From contig JAJYYV010000003.1 of assembly GCA_021800535.1 (NCBI GenBank), positions 39,056 through 103,055 of the forward strand: a DNA stretch of 64,000 nucleotides. Reading direction: 5' to 3'. The notes beneath the pieces were generated by a model. The model worked only from the letters and a program-made list of their open reading frames with translations, was not told where the DNA came from and did no database searches. The position numbers and the translations under genes were made by a program. Positions 34,048 to 42,661 of this stretch are shown in pieces. This DNA is from a bacterium (GTDB lineage Bacteria > Ratteibacteria > UBA8468 > B48-G9 > DTJG01). Every line of letters starts with the position of its first letter. Position 1 is the stretch's first letter.

Positions 34048-34524
34048 ATGGATAAAAATATTAAAAATAAAATTTTAAGATTTGTTATATTATGGTTGGT
34101 AAATACCATTGCACTTGTTATAGTTGTACATATTATTCCTGGTGTAAAAATATCCAATATTGAAACTCTTTTTATAGCAGCTATTGTTTTAGGTTTTTTA
34201 AATACATTTATTCGTCCATTGCTTATATTTTTTACACTGCCTTTTAGTATATTTTCACTTGGTTTTTTTACACTTCTTATTAATGGTTTTTTATTTTTTA
34301 TAGCAGCGAAGATTGTGGCTGGTTTTTATGTATCAGGTTTCTGGAGCGCTTTCTGGGCTTCTATTGTTTTCAGTATATGTACTTTCTTTTTAAATCATCT
34401 GTTATTACCACAAAAATATATTATTGTTAATTCAACAAAGCAGCCGGATTCAGCAAAAATTATTGATAGAAAAGTAATTGATGCTGAAGGTTGGGTTGTA
34501 GATGAACCTGAAAAAAAAGATTAA
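34048..34524 (+). CDS. Phage-holin-like four-helix membrane protein
   Basis: This 158-residue protein has four hydrophobic helices with the family motifs HIIPGVKISN, LGFLNTFIRPLLIFFTLPF and LINGFLFFIAAKIVAGFYV. The family (superfamily IV holin, YvlD-like) is common on chromosomes and is not evidence of a prophage. A short charged tail follows. Confidence 0.85.
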   Translation: MDKNIKNKILRFVILWLVNTIALVIVVHIIPGVKISNIETLFIAAIVLGFLNTFIRPLLIFFTLPFSIFSLGFFTLLINGFLFFIAAKIVAGFYVSGFWSAFWASIVFSICTFFLNHLLLPQKYIIVNSTKQPDSAKIIDRKVIDAEGWVVDEPEKKD

Positions 34525-34542
34525 ATATGGTATTATTTTGTT

Positions 34543-35442
34543 ATGGAACTTCCTATTTTCCCTGAATTTAAAAAAATAGAAATAGAGGATAAAAAGGTTC
34601 TCACGGATTTTTTTTGGAAATATCAGTCTGAAATATCAGAGATGACCTTTACAAATATTTTTATATGGAGGCAATATTATCAGCCAAGATGGGCAATATA
34701 TAAAGACTGGATATTTATAATTTATAATATTGTTTCCTCTTTATATGGGCTGATGCCAATAGGTCCTGGCGTAAGGATTGAACCAGTCCAAATTCTTCTT
34801 GATTATCTAAAAGAATCAGGAGAAAAAAATCCTTCAATACAAAGAGCAGATAAAAGAATTGCAGAAGAAATAAAAAATTCTCAAATGTTTTTTATTACTC
34901 CATCCAGAGAATATTTTGACTATGTGTATCTCTCCAAAAATCTTATAGAATTGCCCGGCAGAAAATATCATTCCAAGAGAAACCATATAAAAAGATTCCA
35001 GGGTAAATATTCTTTTACTTATGAGAGATTTAAAGAAGAATATGTTAAGGAATGTTTGGAAATTGCTGATAAATGGTATCAGGCAAATAGAAGTGAAGAT
35101 GACCTGGACCTTTTAGGGGAAATGTGTGCTATTAAAGAAATCCTTTCACATTTTTCCCAATTAGATATTGTGGGCGGTGTTATAAAAATTGATAATAATG
35201 TAGAGGCTTTTACTTTTGGGGAAAAGTTAAATAACAGCACAGGTGTAGTCCACATTGAAAAAGCCAATCCGGATATTCCTGGTCTTTATCAGGTGATAAA
35301 TCAAAAATTTAGCCAGGATACCTTTAAAGATGTTGAATTTATAAATAGAGAGGAAGACCTTGGGATAGAAGGATTAAGAAAAGCTAAAGATTCTTATTAT
35401 CCGCAGTTTTTTATAGAAAAATATAAAATTAGTCTATTGTGA
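34543..35442 (+). CDS. DUF2156 (phosphatidylglycerol lysyltransferase C-terminal-like) protein
   Basis: The 299-residue protein consists of the double-GNAT DUF2156 domain seen at the C terminus of MprF-type aminoacyl-phosphatidylglycerol synthases, with SEMTFTNIFIWRQYY at the start, GRKYHSKRNHIKRF near 145 and NREEDLGIEGLRKAKDSYYP near 280. It has no membrane flippase half, so it is a soluble acyltransferase acting on an unknown acceptor. TATTAT at 34531-34536 lies 6 nt before the ATG. Confidence 0.82.
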   Translation: MELPIFPEFKKIEIEDKKVLTDFFWKYQSEISEMTFTNIFIWRQYYQPRWAIYKDWIFIIYNIVSSLYGLMPIGPGVRIEPVQILLDYLKESGEKNPSIQRADKRIAEEIKNSQMFFITPSREYFDYVYLSKNLIELPGRKYHSKRNHIKRFQGKYSFTYERFKEEYVKECLEIADKWYQANRSEDDLDLLGEMCAIKEILSHFSQLDIVGGVIKIDNNVEAFTFGEKLNNSTGVVHIEKANPDIPGLYQVINQKFSQDTFKDVEFINREEDLGIEGLRKAKDSYYPQFFIEKYKISLL

Positions 35443-35456
35443 TATAATATTTCATT

Positions 35457-36044
35457 ATGATTTGCTCAATTGAAGGTAAACTTTTAAAAAATCAGCCTAT
35501 GGAAGCAATTATAGAGGCTGGAGGTATTGGATATCAGATAAAAGTTCCTCTTTCAACATCAAGAAAACTCCCTTCAGAAGGCTCTGTGGTAAAACTTCTT
35601 ACCTGTTATATGATAAGGGATGAATCCCCTGAATTATATGGATTTATTACAGAAGAGGAATGGAAAATATTTCAGAAGCTTATATTACTTCCCGGTGTAG
35701 GACCAAAACTCGCCCTACGGATTTTATCCGGATTGAGTCCTCAGGAAATATACCACGCTATTATTTCACAGGATATAGATGTTTTTAAGAAAACCCCTGG
35801 TGTAGGCAGAAAAATTGCAGAAAGACTTATTGTTGAGATGAAAAATCAGATAGATGTTATAGAAGAAAGTATTGGAAAGCCTGATAGTAAAAATGAAATG
35901 ATAAGAGATGCAGTGGAAGCTTTGACAGTTCTTGGTTATAAAAGAAGTGAAGCTTTTAATCTTGCCAAAAAAACAGCCTCAGAATTTGAAAATAAAAAAA
36001 TAACTTTAGAGGAATTTATAAAAGAAATATTGAAAAAGGTTTAA
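35457..36044 (+). CDS. ruvA: Holliday junction branch-migration protein RuvA
   Basis: RuvA (195 residues) binds the Holliday junction. The N-terminal OB fold (MICSIEGKLLKNQPMEAIIE), two helix-hairpin-helix motifs (LPGVGPKLALRILSGL and TPGVGRKIAERLIVEMK) and the C-terminal RuvB-binding domain (AVEALTVLGYKRSEAF) are all present. TATAAT at 35443-35448 is 8 nt before the ATG. ruvB follows after 4 nt. ruvC is not in the window. Confidence 0.96.
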   Translation: MICSIEGKLLKNQPMEAIIEAGGIGYQIKVPLSTSRKLPSEGSVVKLLTCYMIRDESPELYGFITEEEWKIFQKLILLPGVGPKLALRILSGLSPQEIYHAIISQDIDVFKKTPGVGRKIAERLIVEMKNQIDVIEESIGKPDSKNEMIRDAVEALTVLGYKRSEAFNLAKKTASEFENKKITLEEFIKEILKKV

Positions 36045-36048
36045 AACT

Positions 36049-37065
36049 ATGGATGACAATATAACTTCACCAGTGGTTTTATCTGAAGAGGTTAATTATG
36101 AAAATTCATTAAGACCTACAACTTTTGATGATTTTATAGGGCAGAAGCAGGTCAAAGACAATATGAATGTTTTTATACAATCTTCAAAGATGAGAAAAGA
36201 TATTCTGGACCATATACTTCTTTATGGTCCTCCTGGTATAGGGAAAACCACACTTGCTTATATTATCGGTCATCAATTGGGAGTAAATATAAAATCCAGC
36301 TCAGGTCCTGTAATTGAAAAAGCCGGAGATTTGGCAGGAATACTTACAAACCTTGAAGAGGGGGATATACTTTTTATAGATGAAATACACAGAATACCAA
36401 GAGTTGTGGAGGAATATCTTTATAGTGCTATGGAGGATTTTAATATTGATATTATGCTGGGAGAAGGACCTAAGGCAAAATCTGTAAAAATACCATTAAA
36501 ACGTTTTACTTTAATTGGTGCTACAACAAGAATAGGACTTCTCACATCTCCTTTAAGAAACAGGTTTGGTATTATTCATAGGCTTGATTATTATAATGTG
36601 GATGAACTTGCACAGATTATAAAAAGGTCTTCCGGTATTTTAAATATTAAAATAAATGATGAAGGCTCAATGGAAATAGCAAACAGGTCCAGAGGTACAC
36701 CGAGAATTAGCAATAGACTTTTAAAACGGGTAAGAGATTTTGCTATTGTTCAGGGAGAAACAATTATAAATAAACAAATTGCTGCATTTGCTCTTGATAA
36801 GATGCTTGTGGATAGCAGAGGTTTAGATGAAATGGATAAAAGAATTCTGGAAACAATTATTTATAAGTTTAATGGAGGACCTGTTGGCCTAAAAAGTCTT
36901 GCTATTGCTGTAGGTGAAGAACCAGAAACAATAGAAGAGGTATATGAATCATATTTAGTAAGGGAAGGTTTTATTCAGAAAACATCTCAGGGTCGTACAA
37001 TAACAAAAATCACATACCAGCACTTAAAAATTAAAACCCAGGAAGGTCTTTTTAGTGGAGCTTGA
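36049..37065 (+). CDS. ruvB: Holliday junction helicase RuvB
   Basis: This AAA+ motor has 338 residues: TTFDDFIGQKQVKDNM, Walker A YGPPGIGKTTLA near 65, Walker B ILFIDEIHRI near 110, sensor 1 IGATTRIGLLTSPLRNRFG, sensor 2 RGTPRISNRLLKR, and the C-terminal winged helix ending ITYQHL. It overlaps lptB by 11 nt. Confidence 0.97.
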   Translation: MDDNITSPVVLSEEVNYENSLRPTTFDDFIGQKQVKDNMNVFIQSSKMRKDILDHILLYGPPGIGKTTLAYIIGHQLGVNIKSSSGPVIEKAGDLAGILTNLEEGDILFIDEIHRIPRVVEEYLYSAMEDFNIDIMLGEGPKAKSVKIPLKRFTLIGATTRIGLLTSPLRNRFGIIHRLDYYNVDELAQIIKRSSGILNIKINDEGSMEIANRSRGTPRISNRLLKRVRDFAIVQGETIINKQIAAFALDKMLVDSRGLDEMDKRILETIIYKFNGGPVGLKSLAIAVGEEPETIEEVYESYLVREGFIQKTSQGRTITKITYQHLKIKTQEGLFSGA

Positions 37066-37771
37066 AATCAAAAAAATTGCCAAAAAAATTGGCAGGAGAA
37101 GCATAATTAAAGATGTTTCCCTTTCAATAAATAAAGGGGAAATAGTAGGGCTGTTGGGTCCTAATGGTGCTGGAAAAACAACAATATTTAAGACTATAAT
37201 GGGTTTTATCATTCCTGATAAAGGAAATATTTTTTTTGAAGAAAAAGATATTACCCGTTTACCTGTCTATCAAAAAGCAAGTCTTGGATTAAGCTATCTT
37301 TTTCAGGAACCTGCAATATTTAATAAACTGACCGTTATGGAAAATTTGTTAATAATACTGGAAAATTTTTATTCAAAGCAAGAACAAAAAAAACAGGCGG
37401 AATATCTTCTGGATAAGATGGGCATAATTCATCTTAAAGATAGTATTGCTACATATCTCTCAGGAGGAGAAAAGAGAAGGCTGGAGATTGCAAGAAATCT
37501 TATTAATAATCCTAAAATTTTTTTATTAGATGAACCTTTTTCCGGTATAGACCCAAAAACTGTTTTTGAAATAAAAACCATGATAAAACAATTAAAAATA
37601 GATAATGTAGGTATTTTAATTACGGACCATAATGTCCGTGATGCCTTAAGTATTATAGACCGGGCATATCTTATACATAATGGTGAAATTATTATACAGG
37701 GGACTCCTGAGGAAATTTTAAAAAATCCATTAAGTCGTCAGGTATATTTTGGAGAAAATTTTTCTCCATAG
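37055..37771 (+). CDS. lptB: LPS export ABC ATPase LptB
   Basis: The 238-residue ATPase of the Lpt bridge. Walker A GPNGAGKTT near 35, signature YLSGGEKRRLEIARNL near 135, Walker B FLLDEPFSGIDPKTVFEI and the H-loop TDHNVRDAL are the LptB pattern. The start is GTG at 37055 inside ruvB. It implies a lipopolysaccharide or similar outer-membrane lipid, although the permease genes are not here. Confidence 0.92.
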   Translation: MELEIKKIAKKIGRRSIIKDVSLSINKGEIVGLLGPNGAGKTTIFKTIMGFIIPDKGNIFFEEKDITRLPVYQKASLGLSYLFQEPAIFNKLTVMENLLIILENFYSKQEQKKQAEYLLDKMGIIHLKDSIATYLSGGEKRRLEIARNLINNPKIFLLDEPFSGIDPKTVFEIKTMIKQLKIDNVGILITDHNVRDALSIIDRAYLIHNGEIIIQGTPEEILKNPLSRQVYFGENFSP

Positions 37772-37782
37772 AAAGAATTAAT

Positions 37783-38466
37783 ATGCAAAACATAAAACAT
37801 ATTGCAATTATTATGGATGGTAATGGCAGGTGGGCAAAAAAGAAAGGTTTACCTCGAATAGAAGGGCATAAAAAGGGGGTAGATGCCATAAAAAAAGTTG
37901 TTAGGGCTGCAGATGATTTTGGCATTAAGTATCTTACCCTTTATTCTTTTTCCACGGAAAACTGGAAACGACCAAAAAAAGAAGTGGAATTTCTTTTCAG
38001 ACTAATGGAAAGCAGTCTTAAAAAAGAGGCACAAGATTTACATAAAAATAATGTCAGGGTTCTTTTTGCAGGCAGAATAAATGAAATTCCTTTATTCCTG
38101 CAGAAAACAATAGAGGAAATAAAAAAACTTACATGTAAAAACACAGGTTTAAATCTTATATTTGCCATAAATTATGGTGGAAGACAGGAAATAATAGATG
38201 CATTAAACAAGGCAATGGAAAAATATAAAAACAAAAAAATAGATATTAATATGATAAACAAATTTCTTTATATTCCTGATATTCCTGAGCCGGATATTGT
38301 TGTCAGAACCTCTGGAGAACAGAGAATGAGTAATTTTCTGACATGGCAGGCTATATATTCCGAGTTATATTTTACAGATAAATTTTGGCCTGATTTTGGA
38401 AGAAGTGATTTAAAAAAAATTTGTGATGAATATAAAAGAAGAAAAAGAAGGTTTGGTGGATTATGA
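37783..38466 (+). CDS. uppS: Undecaprenyl diphosphate synthase
   Basis: The 227-residue cis-prenyltransferase makes C55-PP from FPP and IPP. Motifs: IAIIMDGNGRWAKKKGLPRI with the catalytic Asp, YSFSTENWKRP, NYGGRQEI, VVRTSGEQRMSNFLTWQAIY and SELYFTDKFWPDF. It overlaps dxr by 4 nt. Confidence 0.96.
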   Translation: MQNIKHIAIIMDGNGRWAKKKGLPRIEGHKKGVDAIKKVVRAADDFGIKYLTLYSFSTENWKRPKKEVEFLFRLMESSLKKEAQDLHKNNVRVLFAGRINEIPLFLQKTIEEIKKLTCKNTGLNLIFAINYGGRQEIIDALNKAMEKYKNKKIDINMINKFLYIPDIPEPDIVVRTSGEQRMSNFLTWQAIYSELYFTDKFWPDFGRSDLKKICDEYKRRKRRFGGL

Positions 38467-39578
38467 AGAATGTAGTGATTTTTGGGTCTACAGGAAGTAT
38501 AGGAACCTCAACATTAGATGTTCTTTCTTTACAACCAAAAGAATTCAGAGTTTTTGGTCTGGTCGCTAATCTGCAAAAAGAAGTTCTGAAAAAACAGATT
38601 GAAAAATTTTCTCCGGTTTATGTTGTTCTTCCTGAAAAAGATGAACAATTACCTGTTCTTTTCCCACGCACTAAATTTCTTTTTGGTGATGAAGGTATGG
38701 AGGATATAGTAAGTGTTTCACAGGTTGATATCATTGTTATGGCTATACCCGGGCTTGTTGGATTAAAGAGCACTTTAAAGGCATTAAATTTGAATAAAAA
38801 AGTGGCACTTGCCACCAAAGAAATTATTGTTTCTGCAGGTCCGCTTTTAAAAAAATATTTACATAATATTTTACCTGTTGATAGTGAACATAATGCAATT
38901 TTTCAGATTATTTCAGAAGAAAAAACAAATATAAAAAAAATATTTCTTACAGCTTCCGGAGGTCCTCTGTTAAAATACAAAGGCAAAACAGAAAATATTA
39001 CCCCCAGGCAAATACTGAGGCATCCTGTATGGAAAATGGGGGAAAAAGTTACAGTTGATTCTGCAACTCTTATGAATAAAGGACTTGAAATAATTGAAGC
39101 CTCATTTCTTTTTAATGCGCAACATAAGCAAATAGATGTGCTTATTCATCCTCAGGCAGTTGTTCATGGGCTTGTCCTTTTTCCTGATGGATTTATGAAA
39201 GCTGTTTTATCTGTTCCGGATATGAAATATTCTATAAACTACTGCCTTAATTATCCAGCAAGAAAAAATATAAATCTTGATGATTTAGACCTTTTTAAAA
39301 TTAAAAATTTAACATTTCAAAAACCTGATATCAATCGTTTTCCATGTTTAAGATTGGCAAAACAGGTTCTGGAAAAAGGGAATTCCTATTTGCCTGTATT
39401 AAATACAGCAGACCAGGAGGTTGTTAATAGTTTTCTTTGTGGTAAAATATCCTTTTCAGATATTCCGGTTATTATTGAAAAAGTTCTTGAAAAACATAAA
39501 CCTGTTAAAATAAATAACATACAGGATATATACGAAACAGAAAAATGGACAAAACAACAAATAGCATCTCTAATATAA
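38463..39578 (+). CDS. dxr: 1-deoxy-D-xylulose 5-phosphate reductoisomerase
   Basis: The 371-residue NADPH-dependent enzyme of the MEP isoprenoid pathway shows FGSTGSIGTSTLDVL, LATKEIIVSAG, PVDSEHNAIFQ with metal-binding Asp and Glu, TASGGPLLKYKGK and WKMGEKVTVDSATLMNKGLE. It works with ispF at 51341 and feeds uppS next door. It overlaps gltX by 34 nt, longer than usual. Confidence 0.96.
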   Translation: MKNVVIFGSTGSIGTSTLDVLSLQPKEFRVFGLVANLQKEVLKKQIEKFSPVYVVLPEKDEQLPVLFPRTKFLFGDEGMEDIVSVSQVDIIVMAIPGLVGLKSTLKALNLNKKVALATKEIIVSAGPLLKKYLHNILPVDSEHNAIFQIISEEKTNIKKIFLTASGGPLLKYKGKTENITPRQILRHPVWKMGEKVTVDSATLMNKGLEIIEASFLFNAQHKQIDVLIHPQAVVHGLVLFPDGFMKAVLSVPDMKYSINYCLNYPARKNINLDDLDLFKIKNLTFQKPDINRFPCLRLAKQVLEKGNSYLPVLNTADQEVVNSFLCGKISFSDIPVIIEKVLEKHKPVKINNIQDIYETEKWTKQQIASLI

Positions 39579-41005
39579 GGGTCCGATTTGCGCCAAGTCC
39601 TACAGGGTATCTACATATTGGTAATGCCCGAACAGCTCTTTTTAATTACTTATTTGCGCAAAAAACAAAAGGGTTTTTAATCTTAAGAATTGAAGATACA
39701 GACAGGGAAAGGTCATCCGGAGAATATGAACAAAGTATTATTGAAGACCTTAAATGGATTGGAATCCAGTGGGATGAAGGACCTGATACAGATGGGCATT
39801 TTGGTCCTTACAGACAAACTGAAAGGATTGAAATCTATAAAGAATTTGCAGAAAACCTTTTAAAAGAAAAAAAAGCATATTACTGCTATTGTACCAAAGA
39901 AGAAATTGAAGAAAGAAATAAACAATCTTCTATAGAAAAAAAAGCAGGATATGATAATAATTGTAGGACTCTCACAGAACAACAGGCGGGAAAATATATA
40001 AAAGAAGGAAGAAAACCTGTATTACGGCTTATTGTACCTGAAAAAACATTGGTTGTTTATGATCTTGTAAGGGGAAAAGTTGAATTTAACACATCTTTAA
40101 TAAATGATTTTGTTATTATGAAATCTGATGGTATTCCTACATATCATTTTGCAGTTGTTATTGATGACCTTTTAATGGAAATAAGTCATGTAATAAGAGG
40201 AGAAGACCATCTTTCCAATACCCCAAAGCATATACTTATTTATGAGGCATTAGGAAAACAGACCCCACAATTTGCCCATATGTCTATGACCCTGGGTTCT
40301 GATAGAAGCAGGTTAAGCAAAAGGCATGGTGCGACATCCGTAAGAGCATACAAAGAGGAAGGCTATCTGCCTGAAGCATTTTTTAATTATATTTCACTTC
40401 TTGGCTGGGCAACAGGGGATGATAAAGAAATATTTTCCCGGGAAGAATTAATTAATGAATTTTCCATTGAAAAATGTTCCAAAGTAAATGCCATCTTTGA
40501 CCCAAAAAAACTTTTATGGCTCAATGGAATATATATAAGAAAAGAAAAACCATTAAAGATTTTTCAGGCTTCCATGCCTTTTATTAAACAGGCTGGTATT
40601 TTGGATGATGTTTTAAAACAGAGCCAAGAAACAATTGAAAAAATAATAACCCTGCAGCAGGAAAGAATAAAAACATTAAAAGATGTTCCTGCCCTTATAG
40701 AATTCTTTGTAAAAGAAGAAATTGAATATAAAAAAGAGGATATTGAAAAATTTTCAGAAGGAACAATAAAAAACATGTTAAAAAATCTCCTTAATGAATT
40801 AACAAATATTGAATTTAAGCATGAAATACTTGAAGATAGTGTAAGGAAGTTCTGTGAACAAAACAATTTAAAAACATCAGATATTTTCCATCCGCTTCGT
40901 GTTGCAGTAACCGGAAGAATAAAAGGTCCGGGATTATTTGAAGCCATGGAAGTCATCGGAAAAGAAAAAGTCTTAAAAAGAATAGAAAATTTTCTCTCTT
41001 ATTAA
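39545..41005 (+). CDS. gltX: Glutamyl-tRNA synthetase
   Basis: This class I synthetase has 486 residues: HIGH-equivalent APSPTGYLHIGNARTALFN, RIEDTDRERSSGEYE, GRKPVLRLIVPEKTL, IRGEDHLSNTPKHI and LSKRHGATSV (KMSKS equivalent). It could be non-discriminating and also charge tRNA-Gln; no gatCAB is visible here. The ATG lies inside dxr. Confidence 0.95.
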   Translation: MDKTTNSISNIRVRFAPSPTGYLHIGNARTALFNYLFAQKTKGFLILRIEDTDRERSSGEYEQSIIEDLKWIGIQWDEGPDTDGHFGPYRQTERIEIYKEFAENLLKEKKAYYCYCTKEEIEERNKQSSIEKKAGYDNNCRTLTEQQAGKYIKEGRKPVLRLIVPEKTLVVYDLVRGKVEFNTSLINDFVIMKSDGIPTYHFAVVIDDLLMEISHVIRGEDHLSNTPKHILIYEALGKQTPQFAHMSMTLGSDRSRLSKRHGATSVRAYKEEGYLPEAFFNYISLLGWATGDDKEIFSREELINEFSIEKCSKVNAIFDPKKLLWLNGIYIRKEKPLKIFQASMPFIKQAGILDDVLKQSQETIEKIITLQQERIKTLKDVPALIEFFVKEEIEYKKEDIEKFSEGTIKNMLKNLLNELTNIEFKHEILEDSVRKFCEQNNLKTSDIFHPLRVAVTGRIKGPGLFEAMEVIGKEKVLKRIENFLSY

Positions 41006-41171
41006 AATTCTTTCCTTAATATCTAAACCAAAAATCTAATTAAAAGTCTAATTTATATTTTCTGAAATAGACAATAAGTAAATTTTTTAGTATAATATTT
41101 TATAAATAAAATAAAGGAGACTATAACTTGACTTAAATAATATAAAGTTTAATATATAAAAATTGTAAAAT

Positions 41172-42656
41172 ATGAAAATTATATTTATAAATAATAGAAA
41201 TATTATAATTCATAATAAAAAAGATGATATTTTCATAGAAAATTTTTCTTCTTTATCTTCTTCAGATATTTTAAATATTGAAAAAATAAAAGATTTTGAT
41301 GCTATTATAATAGATAATCAACTACAACAACAAACTAATGTTATTCGTATTTTAAGACAAAATTTAAATGAAGAAATCGCCCTGAAGCCAGCCTTTCTTT
41401 TTTATCAAGAACAAGAAGAAGTAAAAGAAGATTTTTTAAATATCTCTTTATTTGATGGAAAAATTGCTGAAAAAGAAATTGATAAATTAATTACGCCAAT
41501 ACAAAATCTAACAGAAAAAATTGTATCTCTCCCAATATATACACAAGAAAATTTGAAAAATTTTAAGGAATATGTTGGATACAGGGTTTTAAAATTTCTT
41601 TATACCAGGGGCCAACAACTTATTCCTGTTATTAATTTATCATCTGATAATTTTTATACCTATCCTATTATTGATGTATTTTTTTCTCAATTAGAAAAAT
41701 CCAGTATATCTAATATTTTTAATATTGTTGAATATATGGAAAAAGAAAATTTTGTTACGGGAAAATTCGTAGATATCATTCATAAATGTTCTAAGTGCTC
41801 ATCATCTTATCTAAACTTTAGAGAAGTTTGTCCTAAATGTGGTTCTCCAAATATTAGCAAAGGAAACCTCATCCATCATTTTATTTGTGGTTTTACATCT
41901 CCAGAATCTAATTTTATACAGAAAGAGGGGTTAATGTGTCCTAAATGTAACAGAGTATTAAAACATATTGGAATAGATTATGATAAGCCATCAAATATAT
42001 TTATATGTAATTCCTGCGGAATAAATTTTCAGGAACCAAATACTGATGTTTTTTGTTTTAAATGCCAATCTAAATTTTCTATAGAACAAATACAAAAAAA
42101 AGAAGTCAAATCTTATGAACTAACACCAAAAGCGATAGAATATATAACATATTTAACCCCTGAGGTTAATTTATCTCTGTCTCAAAGTAATATTTCCCAA
42201 ATTAATGAATATAGCAATATAGTTCCTTATAATTTTTTTGAGCATATACTTTTCTTGGAACTTGAAAGGAAAAAAAGATATAATAAAGAAGGAACAATAT
42301 GTTTTTTTCAAATATTAAATAATTTTCTTCCAATAAAACAATCTACTAAAAAAGATTATGAAATGCAACAACAACAAGATATTGACCTTTCCAAGAAAAT
42401 AAAAAATTTGTTAAGAAAAAGCGATATAATGACATTTATTAATCCATATACAATGTTGATTCTATTTACTGAAACCCCTATAGAAAAAGCAAAAATTGCT
42501 ATAGAACATATCAATTCTGAAATAGAAAAACCTTTTTATAAAAAAAATTTTTTTGGTTTACATAAAAACCCTTTGAATATTACAACTGTATATTTTTCCA
42601 CTAACAATATAGAACAGATAAGGGGTTTTATAAAAAATAAAATAGCAAACAAGTAA
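41172..42656 (+). CDS. TackOD1 zinc-binding protein with degenerate GGDEF-like C terminus
   Basis: The 494-residue protein has a receiver-like N-terminal region (about 1-140) without a clear phosphorylation site. A cysteine-rich centre (about 205-300) carries CSKC, CPKC, HHFICGFTSPESNF, CPKC, RVLKHIGIDYDKP, CNSC and CFKC, the layout of the TackOD1 output domain. The C-terminal region (about 370-490) reads LLRKSDIMTFINPYTMLILF, where a GGDEF domain would have its signature, so it looks like an inactive diguanylate-cyclase fold. It starts a locus with TolC-like, HlyD-like and GT2 genes and is probably its regulator. Confidence 0.72.
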   Translation: MKIIFINNRNIIIHNKKDDIFIENFSSLSSSDILNIEKIKDFDAIIIDNQLQQQTNVIRILRQNLNEEIALKPAFLFYQEQEEVKEDFLNISLFDGKIAEKEIDKLITPIQNLTEKIVSLPIYTQENLKNFKEYVGYRVLKFLYTRGQQLIPVINLSSDNFYTYPIIDVFFSQLEKSSISNIFNIVEYMEKENFVTGKFVDIIHKCSKCSSSYLNFREVCPKCGSPNISKGNLIHHFICGFTSPESNFIQKEGLMCPKCNRVLKHIGIDYDKPSNIFICNSCGINFQEPNTDVFCFKCQSKFSIEQIQKKEVKSYELTPKAIEYITYLTPEVNLSLSQSNISQINEYSNIVPYNFFEHILFLELERKKRYNKEGTICFFQILNNFLPIKQSTKKDYEMQQQQDIDLSKKIKNLLRKSDIMTFINPYTMLILFTETPIEKAKIAIEHINSEIEKPFYKKNFFGLHKNPLNITTVYFSTNNIEQIRGFIKNKIANK

Positions 42657-42661
42657 AAATA

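Noticed and set aside
34048..34524. Prophage holin
   Set aside because: This four-helix family is a common chromosomal membrane protein, and no phage genes are near.
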